From Candidatus Thorarchaeota archaeon (lineage in GTDB: Archaea > Asgardarchaeota > Thorarchaeia > Thorarchaeales > Thorarchaeaceae), in assembly GCA_016840245.1 (NCBI GenBank), contig JAEOST010000700.1:1-8808 (forward strand): a stretch of 8,808 bases of DNA, in the 5' to 3' direction. Positions 1 through 5,846 of this stretch are shown here, in pieces (position 1 is the first letter of the stretch; each line of letters opens with the position of its first letter). Both the position numbers and the translations under genes were made by a program. The notes below the pieces were generated by a model. It was not told the DNA's origin and ran no database searches. It saw nothing but the letters and a program-made list of their open reading frames with translations.

Positions 1-1
1 C

Positions 2-1324
2 ACAAAGATGGCCGAACACACTGTGAAACTCAAGACTTGTACACCTCTATTCAATGAGGCGCAATATGCTAAGAAGTTAGCAAAGCTGCAGGAACTTGTC
101 AGACCTCCAGTAAGAGAGGTGGTTATAGGTACAGGTGAATTTGCAGCAAGCATTGGGGCAAAGCTAGTCCTCTACAGACACGATTTACGTTACTCTAATC
201 CAACAGCCTTCTTCTTGGACGTACCAGACAACCTCGATGCTGAAGCTCTGTCAAAGAGAGTGAAAGCAATCGAAGAATGGACGTACATGTATATTGGGAT
301 GAATCTACGGCTTGATGGAATTGCTCTGCGAGGAGTATCACAAGACCCTCAGACATTTGCAAATACTGCACGAAAACTTGCTGAAATAACAGAATGGCCA
401 ATCATGTTGTGTTCCTTGGACCCAGCCATGTTGGCTGCTGCTGCAAAAGCAATTGCGTATGAACGCCCACTACTCTATGCTGCTACGTTGGACACATGGG
501 CTGAGGTGGGTGAGATTGCAGCAAAACATAACCTCCCATTGGTTGCGTATGCACCTGGAAATCTGGAAAACCTTGCGTCTCTAGTGAACACACTTCGCGC
601 TATGGATCTTGAAGATATCGTCTTAGATCCCGGAACTGCATCCAGAGCTGCTCTCGGAGCGACTGTTGATAATTTCACTCAACTAAGACGTTCAGCGACT
701 ATCAATGAGAATGAGCTATTGGGTTATCCATTACTTGCTGCTCCAATCTCTGTCTGGGCGGATTATCGTGATGGTGAGGCTCCAGAGTTAACGAAGTGGG
801 ATGAGGTTCTTACAGCTGCAGCACTGATTGTGAGATACTCAGATATTGCAGTGTTACACAGTCTTGATATGTGGACGAATCTACCACTCACATTTCTGCG
901 AAGTAACCTCTATACCGATCCGGTGAAACCAGTTGCAGTAGAGGCTGGTCTCATGAGCTTTGGTGATCCTGGACCCGACTCACCTGTGATGTATACTACC
1001 AATTTTGCACTGACCTACTTTACTGTAGAGAGTGACATCAAGCAAGGTGGAGTCCAGGCTTGGTTATTGGTTGTGGACACTGAGGGAATGAGCGTTCAGT
1101 CAGCAGTTGCAGGAAGGAAACTCACAGCTGATACCATTGCAGAAGCAATGCAGGAATATGGTGTAGCTGAAAAGGTGAAGCACAAAGTTCTCATTAGCCC
1201 TGGAATGGCTGCGCGAATTAGTGGTGAGACCGAGGAGTCAACAGGATGGACTGTCAAAGTTGGTCCCAGAGACTCGAGTGGGATTCCAAAATATCTGCAA
1301 GAAGGCAAATGGAAGGAAGAATGA
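2..1324 (+). CDS. cdhE: Acetyl-CoA decarbonylase/synthase gamma subunit (corrinoid Fe-S protein large subunit), 5' end outside window
   Basis: This subunit carries the methyl group, via a corrinoid and a [4Fe-4S] cluster, between tetrahydropterin and the acetyl-CoA-forming Ni centre in the Wood-Ljungdahl pathway. It is cytoplasmic and partners the delta subunit. The C-terminal part is highly typical of the family: SPVMYTTNFALTYF (325-338, counting the ATG at 8 as 1), then AWLLVVDTEGMSV, LISPGMAARISGE and GWTVKVGPRDSSGIPKYL. The middle holds the barrel region starting at PPVREVVIGTGE. The reading frame is open to the window edge, and the residues around the first ATG (TKM, then the CTPL stretch with Cys11) match the end of the N-terminal Fe-S motif. 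That Cys should be the fourth cluster ligand; the other three and about 30 residues lie to the left. The ATG at 8 is therefore internal. cooC follows 56 nt downstream. Identification is very secure; the partial status is inferred from family knowledge. Confidence 0.95.
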   Translation, partial: TKMAEHTVKLKTCTPLFNEAQYAKKLAKLQELVRPPVREVVIGTGEFAASIGAKLVLYRHDLRYSNPTAFFLDVPDNLDAEALSKRVKAIEEWTYMYIGMNLRLDGIALRGVSQDPQTFANTARKLAEITEWPIMLCSLDPAMLAAAAKAIAYERPLLYAATLDTWAEVGEIAAKHNLPLVAYAPGNLENLASLVNTLRAMDLEDIVLDPGTASRAALGATVDNFTQLRRSATINENELLGYPLLAAPISVWADYRDGEAPELTKWDEVLTAAALIVRYSDIAVLHSLDMWTNLPLTFLRSNLYTDPVKPVAVEAGLMSFGDPGPDSPVMYTTNFALTYFTVESDIKQGGVQAWLLVVDTEGMSVQSAVAGRKLTADTIAEAMQEYGVAEKVKHKVLISPGMAARISGETEESTGWTVKVGPRDSSGIPKYLQEGKWKEE

Positions 1325-1340
1325 GGCAAAATAGCCACTT

Positions 1341-1350
1341 CCATTAAAGT
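1341..1350 (+). promoter_or_regulatory. Weak TATA-like box ahead of cooC
   Basis: The sequence CCATTAAAGT is centred about 35 nt before the cooC ATG, which would put transcription start near 1370-1373. No Shine-Dalgarno sequence precedes the ATG, as expected for a short or absent leader. Read-through from cdhE is equally possible, since the genes are only 56 nt apart. The box is weak, so confidence is low. Confidence 0.3.
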
Positions 1351-1380
1351 AACATAGGTACAAATCGAAGAGTTGAGAGT

Positions 1381-2190
1381 ATGAGAGAACGTCTAGTAAT
1401 CTCTGTGTCGGGTAAAGGTGGAGTCGGTAAGACAACCACCTCTGCCTTACTCACCAGAGTAATTACTGAAATGACAAAGAGAAGCCTCTTAGTTGTAGAT
1501 GCAGATCCCGTGATGAACCTTCCACGCGCCCTTGGTATCGAGGTCCCTCTCTCTGTTGGAGATATAGCTACCCGACTACGTAAGAGTATCGATGAGGGGA
1601 CCCTCGGGGGTGAAGTGACAAAGCAGGATGTTCTTGAGGGAGAAATCTTCGAATCATTGGTGGAAGATGACAAATTTGATTTTCTAGCAATGGGCCGTAC
1701 TGAAGGTGAGGGTTGCTATTGCTATGTCAATCGACTTCTCACACAGATTCTTGATACATTGAGTGCAAATTATGAGATTACCCTACTTGACATGAGTGCA
1801 GGTCTTGAGCACTTGAGCAGAAGAACTAATCGTAATGTGGATGTTCTGATCATTGTGGTCGATCCATCTAGAGCTGCCTATGAGGCCGCTCTGAGAATAA
1901 GGGACTTGGCTAAAGAGGTGCATATAGACTTCAAGAAGATAGTTGTGATTGGCAATCGTTTTCCTCCAGATATGGAAGAGGAGCTTCAAAGCCGGCTAGA
2001 AGAGGAGGGACTCTTTCTAGCAGGTATGATACCTAACAACGATGACCTGGCAAAGACAAACTACCTCGGAAAACCTCTCACCACACTTGATGGAAACTCG
2101 CCAGTCATAACGGCCATCGAGTCAATTGCGGAGCGTCTTGGTCTTCTCAGTGAGGTCACACTACTCAAGCTTCTTGGGACTGACTCCTAG
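1381..2190 (+). CDS. cooC: CooC-type nickel-insertion ATPase for CODH/ACS (MinD/ParA-like)
   Basis: This is a 269-residue cytoplasmic SIMIBI-class ATPase. The deviant Walker A motif GKGGVGKTT is at 11-19, including the signature Lys12. A VVDADP strand follows at 38-43 and a switch II-like motif, LLDMSAG, at 135-141 (Asp137). The diagnostic feature is GCYC at 111-114: the CxC pair (Cys112, Cys114) through which CooC proteins dimerise and bind Ni(II) or Zn(II), at the residue number known from the characterised bacterial CooC. Family role: ATP-dependent loading of nickel into carbon monoxide dehydrogenase, or into acetyl-CoA synthase for AcsF-type members. Position directly behind cdhE supports this. 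The ATG at 1381 is chosen because it leaves the usual ten residues before Walker A. There is no clear SD. Whether the client is CODH or ACS cannot be told from the sequence. Confidence 0.93.
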   Translation: MRERLVISVSGKGGVGKTTTSALLTRVITEMTKRSLLVVDADPVMNLPRALGIEVPLSVGDIATRLRKSIDEGTLGGEVTKQDVLEGEIFESLVEDDKFDFLAMGRTEGEGCYCYVNRLLTQILDTLSANYEITLLDMSAGLEHLSRRTNRNVDVLIIVVDPSRAAYEAALRIRDLAKEVHIDFKKIVVIGNRFPPDMEEELQSRLEEEGLFLAGMIPNNDDLAKTNYLGKPLTTLDGNSPVITAIESIAERLGLLSEVTLLKLLGTDS

Positions 2191-2202
2191 ATATCATAGT
2201 TC

Positions 2203-2218
2203 GAAATGCCTATATGGC
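2203..2218 (+). promoter_or_regulatory. Putative archaeal BRE/TATA promoter for the GNAT gene
   Basis: CGAAATGCCTATATGG reads as a purine-rich BRE-like stretch followed by TATAT. Transcription start would fall near 2237-2241, some 25 nt before the ATG at 2264. A second candidate, TTCGAATCATATAG (2244-2257), would instead start transcription near 2280 and make the ATG at 2285 almost leaderless. The choice between the two decides which start codon is used. Confidence 0.4.
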
Positions 2219-2263
2219 TGGAAAGGAATTGTGACGCTAATACTTCGAATCATATAGAGTAAC

Positions 2264-2818
2264 ATGTACTGGGATTGTCTTACAATGCTTGCAAGTGAAG
2301 AAACTTTCACTGGTCCAAGTGGACCCTTCAAAGTTCAATTGAGACTCATTCAACCTGAAGATGCAGGCAGGGTGAAAGATTTCTTGGAGGCACTGACTCC
2401 TGAGAGCGTGTACTATCGTTTCTTGACAAGTATATTTGCCCCTGATCCCAGTATGATTGAGAACTTCTGCTGTATTGACCAAGACCTCAACGTTGGTATC
2501 GTAGCTGTGATTAAGATTGACAAAGATGACGATATCGAGAAGATAATCGGTGAAGCCAGATACCACGTTAATAGCACCACAAATGAGGGAGAATTCGGTA
2601 TCTTGGTTACAGATGGATATCAGAGAAAGGGAATTGGCACCTACATGATGAAGTGTTTGATAAATATTGCCAGCGAAAACAATCTCAGCGCACTCATAGC
2701 TTGTGTACACAGAACCAATCTACCAATGGTTCGTTTTCTTGAGAAGACTCAGGATATCATTGAGAAACGTGCTTGTTTCGAAGATGACGAGTTCATCTTC
2801 AAAATTGGAATAAGCTAA
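2264..2818 (+). CDS. Stand-alone GNAT-family N-acetyltransferase
   Basis: A single GNAT domain of up to 184 residues fills the protein. It opens with VQLRLIQPEDAGRV (about 26-39), the beta1/alpha1 signature of this subgroup, followed by LTPESVYYRF. The acetyl-CoA pyrophosphate loop (motif A) is YQRKGIGTY at 119-127 (Q-R-x-G-x-G), preceded by strand beta4, EGEFGILV. HRTNLPMVRFLEK (149-161) supplies the usual Asn152 of motif B. The nearest relatives by pattern are GNAT domains like those of the Pat protein lysine acetyltransferases and those fused to ADP-forming acyl-CoA synthetases; here there is no cyclic-nucleotide or synthetase domain. The substrate is unknown. It lies 73 nt after cooC and probably has its own promoter. 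The start is uncertain: an ATG at 2285 (removing MYWDCLT) is equally possible, and neither has a strong SD. Confidence 0.82.
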   Translation: MYWDCLTMLASEETFTGPSGPFKVQLRLIQPEDAGRVKDFLEALTPESVYYRFLTSIFAPDPSMIENFCCIDQDLNVGIVAVIKIDKDDDIEKIIGEARYHVNSTTNEGEFGILVTDGYQRKGIGTYMMKCLINIASENNLSALIACVHRTNLPMVRFLEKTQDIIEKRACFEDDEFIFKIGIS

Positions 2819-2850
2819 TTAAAAATGATGCACCTATGACCTCGCACATT

Positions 2851-2860
2851 TGCTTAAATC
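2851..2860 (+). promoter_or_regulatory. Putative archaeal TATA box for the 93-residue gene
   Basis: TGCTTAAATC has the CTTAAA core of an archaeal TATA box. With the usual 24-27 nt spacing, transcription would begin near 2880, about 12 nt before the ATG at 2892. This argues against a TTG start at 2850, which would lie upstream of the transcript. Confidence 0.45.
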
Positions 2861-2891
2861 CTCGAATTACTATAAAGATATACCATCTAGG

Positions 2892-3173
2892 ATGGAGGTC
2901 AACCTTATCGTGAAAGATGAGGACGTTCCGGAGAATCTTGTAACCTTCAAGTATATCATTGAGAAAGGTGATTTCTTCGGTGAGTCAATCCCTGTTTCTG
3001 CACTAGAAGAGGAAATAGGAGCTGAATGGAAGGAAATTGAGAGTTATCTAAGTAAGGAAACGATCCTACTTAGAGGTCGAAAACACGAACTAAAGTCATG
3101 CTATACAACTCGGACAGACAAAGACTTTGGGTTGATGCTAGATTTTGAGAAACCCCCCTCAAGTGACGACTAA
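2892..3173 (+). CDS. Unrecognised small acidic protein, 93 residues
   Basis: I do not recognise a family. From the ATG the protein begins MEVNLIVKDEDVPENL and is strongly charged and acidic, with EEEIGAEWKEIESYL (about 45-59) likely an amphipathic helix. A basic patch, RGRKHELK, follows at about 66-73, and the tail KPPSSDD looks disordered. There is one Cys (about position 75), no signal peptide and no membrane segment. The likely pattern is alpha plus beta and cytoplasmic. The frame could extend to a TTG at 2850, but a TATA-like box overlaps that codon, so the ATG is preferred. It stands alone between two other small genes that each seem to have a promoter. That it is coding is supported by an open frame between promoter-like and stop signals; the function is unknown. 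Confidence 0.6.
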   Translation: MEVNLIVKDEDVPENLVTFKYIIEKGDFFGESIPVSALEEEIGAEWKEIESYLSKETILLRGRKHELKSCYTTRTDKDFGLMLDFEKPPSSDD

Positions 3174-3198
3174 TCTTTCTGGAAAGTAATTCGCCAAA

Positions 3199-3209
3199 GG
3201 ATTTTAAGA
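3199..3209 (+). promoter_or_regulatory. Putative archaeal BRE/TATA promoter for the ubiquitin-like gene
   Basis: AAAGG followed by ATTTTAAG is a BRE/TATA-like arrangement centred near 3205. The predicted transcription start, near 3229-3232, coincides with the GTG at 3230. The message would therefore be leaderless from GTG, or have a leader of about 10 nt before the ATG at 3242. Confidence 0.4.
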
Positions 3210-3241
3210 AATCATATGGTCAATCATTCGTGATTGAGAGA

Positions 3242-3523
3242 ATGATAGTCATAATTACTGTAGGAACTCAATTTGAAGATAGATACGAAGAGACCCTTCG
3301 ATGTGAAGTTACAGTCTCAGATGATGCGACGATTTCTGATGTTTTAGAGGAGGCTAAAAAAGAGTGTCTGCCAAAGGTTCCAATACTCAATAAGCCTCAC
3401 AAAATCCCACATCTCTATCTGATGCACCCTGATACACTTCAGAAACTCGGCGAAGAAAAATCAGCAAGTGAATTTGGTATAAAGGACGGCAGTGTCCTTC
3501 GTCTAATGAGCGCAGTACGTTAG
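3242..3523 (+). CDS. Ubiquitin-like beta-grasp fold protein (YukD/EsaB-like pattern), no C-terminal Gly-Gly
   Basis: This 93-residue protein follows the order of a ubiquitin-like fold. A first strand, MIVIITVGTQF, is followed by the second strand LRCEVTVSDDATISDVLEEAK, running into the central helix. Then come HLYLMHPD, a loop with LQKLGEEKSASEFGI, and a last strand, DGSVLRLMSAVR. The segment SASEFGIKDGSVLRLM matches the ubiquitin pattern of a short turn before the final strand, and resembles the tail of YukD/EsaB-type proteins. It ends Ala-Val-Arg, so the diglycine needed for conjugation is absent, and no protease-removable tail follows. It is therefore more likely a non-conjugated adaptor or regulator. 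A GTG at 3230 would add four residues (MIER). It is convergent with msrB, with 19 nt between stops. The fold assignment is pattern-based; the function is unknown. Confidence 0.65.
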   Translation: MIVIITVGTQFEDRYEETLRCEVTVSDDATISDVLEEAKKECLPKVPILNKPHKIPHLYLMHPDTLQKLGEEKSASEFGIKDGSVLRLMSAVR

Positions 3524-3542
3524 TTATTGCATAGTAGGAAAT

Positions 3543-3935
3543 TTACGAGTCCTCAGCTTCTTTGAAATCAAGGGCAACTGAGTTTATGCAATATCTCAAA
3601 CCTGTAGGATTAGGTCCATCATCGAAGACGTGACCAAGATGACCTCCACACTTCTTGCAGACAACTTCTATTCTTCGCATTCCGAGGTTGTTATCTTCCT
3701 TGAGGTCTACACTCTCGTCAGACAGTTTCTCCCAGAAACTTGGCCATCCACTTCCTGATTCGAATTTTGTGTCCGATGAGAAGAGACTATTCCCGCATCC
3801 TGAACACACGTATATTCCTTCTCCCTTATGATGAACGTATTTTCCTGAAAATGGAGGTTCTGTCCCGCATTGTCTGAGTACCCGAAATTGATCTGGGTCA
3901 AGTTTGAGTTTCCAATCCTCGTCGTTCTGATTCAC
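3543..3935 (-). CDS. msrB: Peptide-methionine (R)-S-oxide reductase
   Basis: The enzyme reduces methionine-R-sulfoxide in proteins back to methionine, a cytoplasmic oxidative-damage repair function. The 130-residue single domain has normal family length. It contains the opening CGTEPPFSGKY (23-33), zinc-binding CSGC (44-47) and CKKC (93-96), ESGSGWPSF (59-67), GHLGHVFDDGP (98-108) and the catalytic RYCINS with Cys116. At the position where many family members have a resolving Cys in the GWPSF loop there is Ser62, so regeneration must use another thiol, perhaps Cys23, or act directly with thioredoxin. The start is GTG at 3935. There is no SD, and the TATA-like box at 3961-3970 predicts an almost leaderless message. 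It is transcribed divergently from the DUF547 operon. Confidence 0.95.
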   Translation of the reverse strand: MNQNDEDWKLKLDPDQFRVLRQCGTEPPFSGKYVHHKGEGIYVCSGCGNSLFSSDTKFESGSGWPSFWEKLSDESVDLKEDNNLGMRRIEVVCKKCGGHLGHVFDDGPNPTGLRYCINSVALDFKEAEDS

Positions 3936-3960
3936 TAAATTGCACCGGATTAACTATAGT

Positions 3961-3970
3961 GGATTAAAAT
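3961..3970 (-). promoter_or_regulatory. Putative msrB TATA box
   Basis: Read on the minus strand, this is ATTTTAATCC within a T-rich run. Transcription would start near 3938-3941, only a few bases before the GTG at 3935. Just downstream, in the direction of transcription, lies the palindrome ACTATAGT (3953-3960) and a second TTAATCC, giving two TTAATCC copies 14 bp apart. Confidence 0.4.
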
Positions 3971-4006
3971 AAAACATCTTGCAAATGTACATGCAGAGCT
4001 GAGAAG

Positions 4007-4016
4007 CCTTATATCC
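4007..4016 (+). promoter_or_regulatory. Putative TATA box for the DUF547 operon
   Basis: CCTTATATCC is a good archaeal TATA match. Transcription would begin near 4036-4039, leaving a leader of about 65 nt to the preferred ATG at 4102, which is long compared with the other promoter-proximal genes here. A weaker AT-rich stretch, GTTAATTTAT (4028-4037), could act as a second box and start transcription near 4057-4060. Confidence 0.45.
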
Positions 4017-4101
4017 TCTTAATCATAGTTAATTTATCTTCGAGGAATGAATTTCACCCCCAGTAATGGGTTTACTCTGCAATTCTTTGGGAGCGAGTGA
4101 C

Positions 4102-4830
4102 ATGTCAGAAGAAAACGTATCCATCCTGCAGAACATAGGTAGCCTAATAGATCGATACCGAGATGCAAATGGAAATCTGGACTATTTCGCCATGTTAGGT
4201 GACCAATCAGTTGTTGTATATGCAGAATCTCTGGTGAACTTCAACCTGGATTCCCTTCAAACCAGAAACGAACAGCTTGCATTTTGGATAAATTGTTACA
4301 ATGCACTTTCAATTTACGGTGTCATAAGGAAGCTGAAAGCCAATCCAAAATTCGCGAAATCAGGAAACAAAGGCTGGTTTCAAAGAGTGCGATTTTTTGC
4401 ATTTCAAAAGTTTAACGTGGGAGGTAGTGATTTCACGCTACGGGGAATTGAGAACTTCATCCGCTCTGAATTTAATGAACCACGTATTCATTTTGCACTC
4501 AATTGCTCTGCAATGGGTTGTCCACTGTTGAAGAATGGATTGTACAGTGCTGACAACTTGGATAATGAGCTAGAAGAAGCAACAAGGCTGTATATTCAGA
4601 GTGTACGAGGCTCTAGACTCGAGAAGGATCAGAAGCGGCTTCACCTCAGTATGATATTCAAATGGTACTTAGATGACTTCAAAGTGACTAATTTGTCAAT
4701 GGTGCAGTATGTAGCAAAGTATCATCAAGCAGAAATAGCTCAATTCTTACTTGACAATGAGAATGACCTAGATATTCGGTACATTGATTATGACTTTGCT
4801 CTGAATATTACTATGATCGAGGAGGACTAG
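4102..4830 (+). CDS. DUF547 domain protein
   Basis: This is a 242-residue protein of the DUF547 family. The two family signatures are present: LAFWINCYNAL at about 59-69, and IHFALNCSAMGCPLL at about 129-143, with His130, Asn134, Cys135 and Cys140. The family occurs in bacteria, archaea and plants; its biochemical role is not established to my knowledge. A conserved His plus Cys would permit catalysis or metal binding, but that is speculation. There is no signal peptide or membrane segment. The ATG at 4102 is preferred because GGAG at 4090-4093 sits 8 nt before it. An ATG at 4066 in the same frame would add 12 residues (MGLLCNSLGASD) but has no SD. It is the first gene of a four-gene operon: the next start lies 2 nt after its stop, and the SD for that gene lies inside its last codons. 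Confidence 0.85.
   Translation: MSEENVSILQNIGSLIDRYRDANGNLDYFAMLGDQSVVVYAESLVNFNLDSLQTRNEQLAFWINCYNALSIYGVIRKLKANPKFAKSGNKGWFQRVRFFAFQKFNVGGSDFTLRGIENFIRSEFNEPRIHFALNCSAMGCPLLKNGLYSADNLDNELEEATRLYIQSVRGSRLEKDQKRLHLSMIFKWYLDDFKVTNLSMVQYVAKYHQAEIAQFLLDNENDLDIRYIDYDFALNITMIEED
4820..4825 (+). promoter_or_regulatory. Strong internal SD (AGGAGG) for the winged-helix/methyltransferase-fold gene
   Basis: AGGAGG lies inside the last codons of the DUF547 gene, 7 nt before the ATG at 4833. It fixes that start over the in-frame ATG at 4857 and shows the two genes are translated from one message. Confidence 0.75.
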
Positions 4831-4832
4831 GT

Positions 4833-5846
4833 ATGCGTCGAGGACTCAGAGACACAATGTTTGGACTAAAAAAGGTCAGCAAGTATCTCACAGACTCCGA
4901 ACTTAGAAAGGCGTATGCTGAGTTCAAAGAGTCCGAAGAAATGGCTTTCCGGCTTATTGTCAACTCCATGCTGGAGGAAGGATGGCTTGTGGCACTCTCA
5001 AGACCCAAGACAGCGAAGGAGATTGCTCAAGATAATGGGTATACGAATCAGAATCTATTGGACCAGATTCTGAAACTTCTCTCAGGTCGTGGTGTCATTG
5101 TATTCGAAAACGGTAGTTATCGAATTGAGCAGATAAAAACCGAGCCAATCCGACCTGAAGATGTCGGAACAGTTCTCGCGAACTTCTACTATGACTGTGC
5201 TAGTATTCTCCCTGCTGCGCTTTGTGGAAATCGAATGAAGCTTGATGAAGTCCCTCGAGTAGTTCTTGAAGCAGTCTTTAGCAGTAGACTAACGGAAGTA
5301 GGAAGGGGTGTTCTTCTTCGTTCATTCTCCCCAAAGAACACAAAGGAGGTTGGTGTTGCTGCCTTTGCAGATGTTGGACTACCTTTTGCGATACGTCAGT
5401 TGAATGAGATTTACAATCCTGACTCTATTCATCTGATGTTTTCTGACTATCGTTGGTTGTCCCCAGTCATGTCAATTCTTAGGCTAATCTCAGATGAATC
5501 AGCCTCAGAGAAGATTCGACCTCATCTATTTGGCCTTGACACTGAATTGGAACTAGATCTTCTCTATGGTGAGGAGTTCTTTGCTTGGGAACACAAAGAG
5601 ATGGACAGCAGAGTGAAGACAATCTCTGGGTTAATCAAGACTGGTGGTAGACTAGTGACAAATGATCCTACTATCACACCAGAGGAAGAACACAAGAGTC
5701 CTGCTTACGTACTGATGCAGACAATTGAGGGATATCCCCAACCACTTCAGAGGAATCTCTTTGCTCAAACATTGGAGCGTCATTCACTTGAGGTGCATAC
5801 TATTGGGGAGAACTGGACAATAGCGGAGAAGGTGGTGAGCGGATGA
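4833..5846 (+). CDS. Winged-helix plus degenerate methyltransferase-fold protein
   Basis: This 337-residue protein looks like an O-methyltransferase-type architecture whose cofactor site has decayed. Residues about 50-98 form a winged helix-turn-helix (KTAKEIAQDNGYTNQNLLDQ, then a wing ending SYRIE) like the dimerisation domain of such enzymes. The rest has the right spacing for a Rossmann methyltransferase, ending with a strand-5-like IKTGGRLVTNDP near 268-278. However, where motif I should read as a Gly-rich SAM loop there is only FADVGLPFAI (178-187), with one Gly. No clear acidic ribose-binding residue follows. I infer it does not bind SAM normally and may be a regulatory or scaffolding partner. 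Its stop codon overlaps the next start (ATGA). An alternative is a winged-helix transcription regulator of unknown type. The fold call is moderate; inactivity is inference. Confidence 0.6.
   Translation: MRRGLRDTMFGLKKVSKYLTDSELRKAYAEFKESEEMAFRLIVNSMLEEGWLVALSRPKTAKEIAQDNGYTNQNLLDQILKLLSGRGVIVFENGSYRIEQIKTEPIRPEDVGTVLANFYYDCASILPAALCGNRMKLDEVPRVVLEAVFSSRLTEVGRGVLLRSFSPKNTKEVGVAAFADVGLPFAIRQLNEIYNPDSIHLMFSDYRWLSPVMSILRLISDESASEKIRPHLFGLDTELELDLLYGEEFFAWEHKEMDSRVKTISGLIKTGGRLVTNDPTITPEEEHKSPAYVLMQTIEGYPQPLQRNLFAQTLERHSLEVHTIGENWTIAEKVVSG

Larger units (their letters stand above)
3949..4033. promoter_or_regulatory. Divergent promoter region with paired ATAGTTAAT elements
   Basis: The 9-mer ATAGTTAAT occurs on the minus strand at 3949-3957 (facing msrB) and on the plus strand at 4025-4033 (facing the DUF547 operon). 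Each copy lies 4-10 nt downstream of its own TATA-like box, in the same orientation relative to transcription. This would suit a shared operator for both divergent promoters. The region is AT-rich, so chance pairing is possible. Confidence 0.3.

Noticed and set aside
1344..1673. Minus-strand open frame over the start of cooC
   Set aside because: It is antisense to the Walker A region of cooC and has low-complexity composition typical of a shadow frame.
2237..2710. 157-residue open frame antisense to the GNAT gene
   Set aside because: The GNAT frame carries clear family motifs, while the antisense translation is Cys/His-rich without any recognisable domain, so it is a shadow.
2850..2891. TTG start giving a 107-residue version of the small acidic protein
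   Set aside because: A TATA-like box overlaps the TTG, so the transcript probably starts after it; the ATG at 2892 fits better.
3524..3542. Bidirectional terminator between the ubiquitin-like gene and msrB
   Set aside because: The 19-nt gap has no hairpin and no convincing T-run on either strand.
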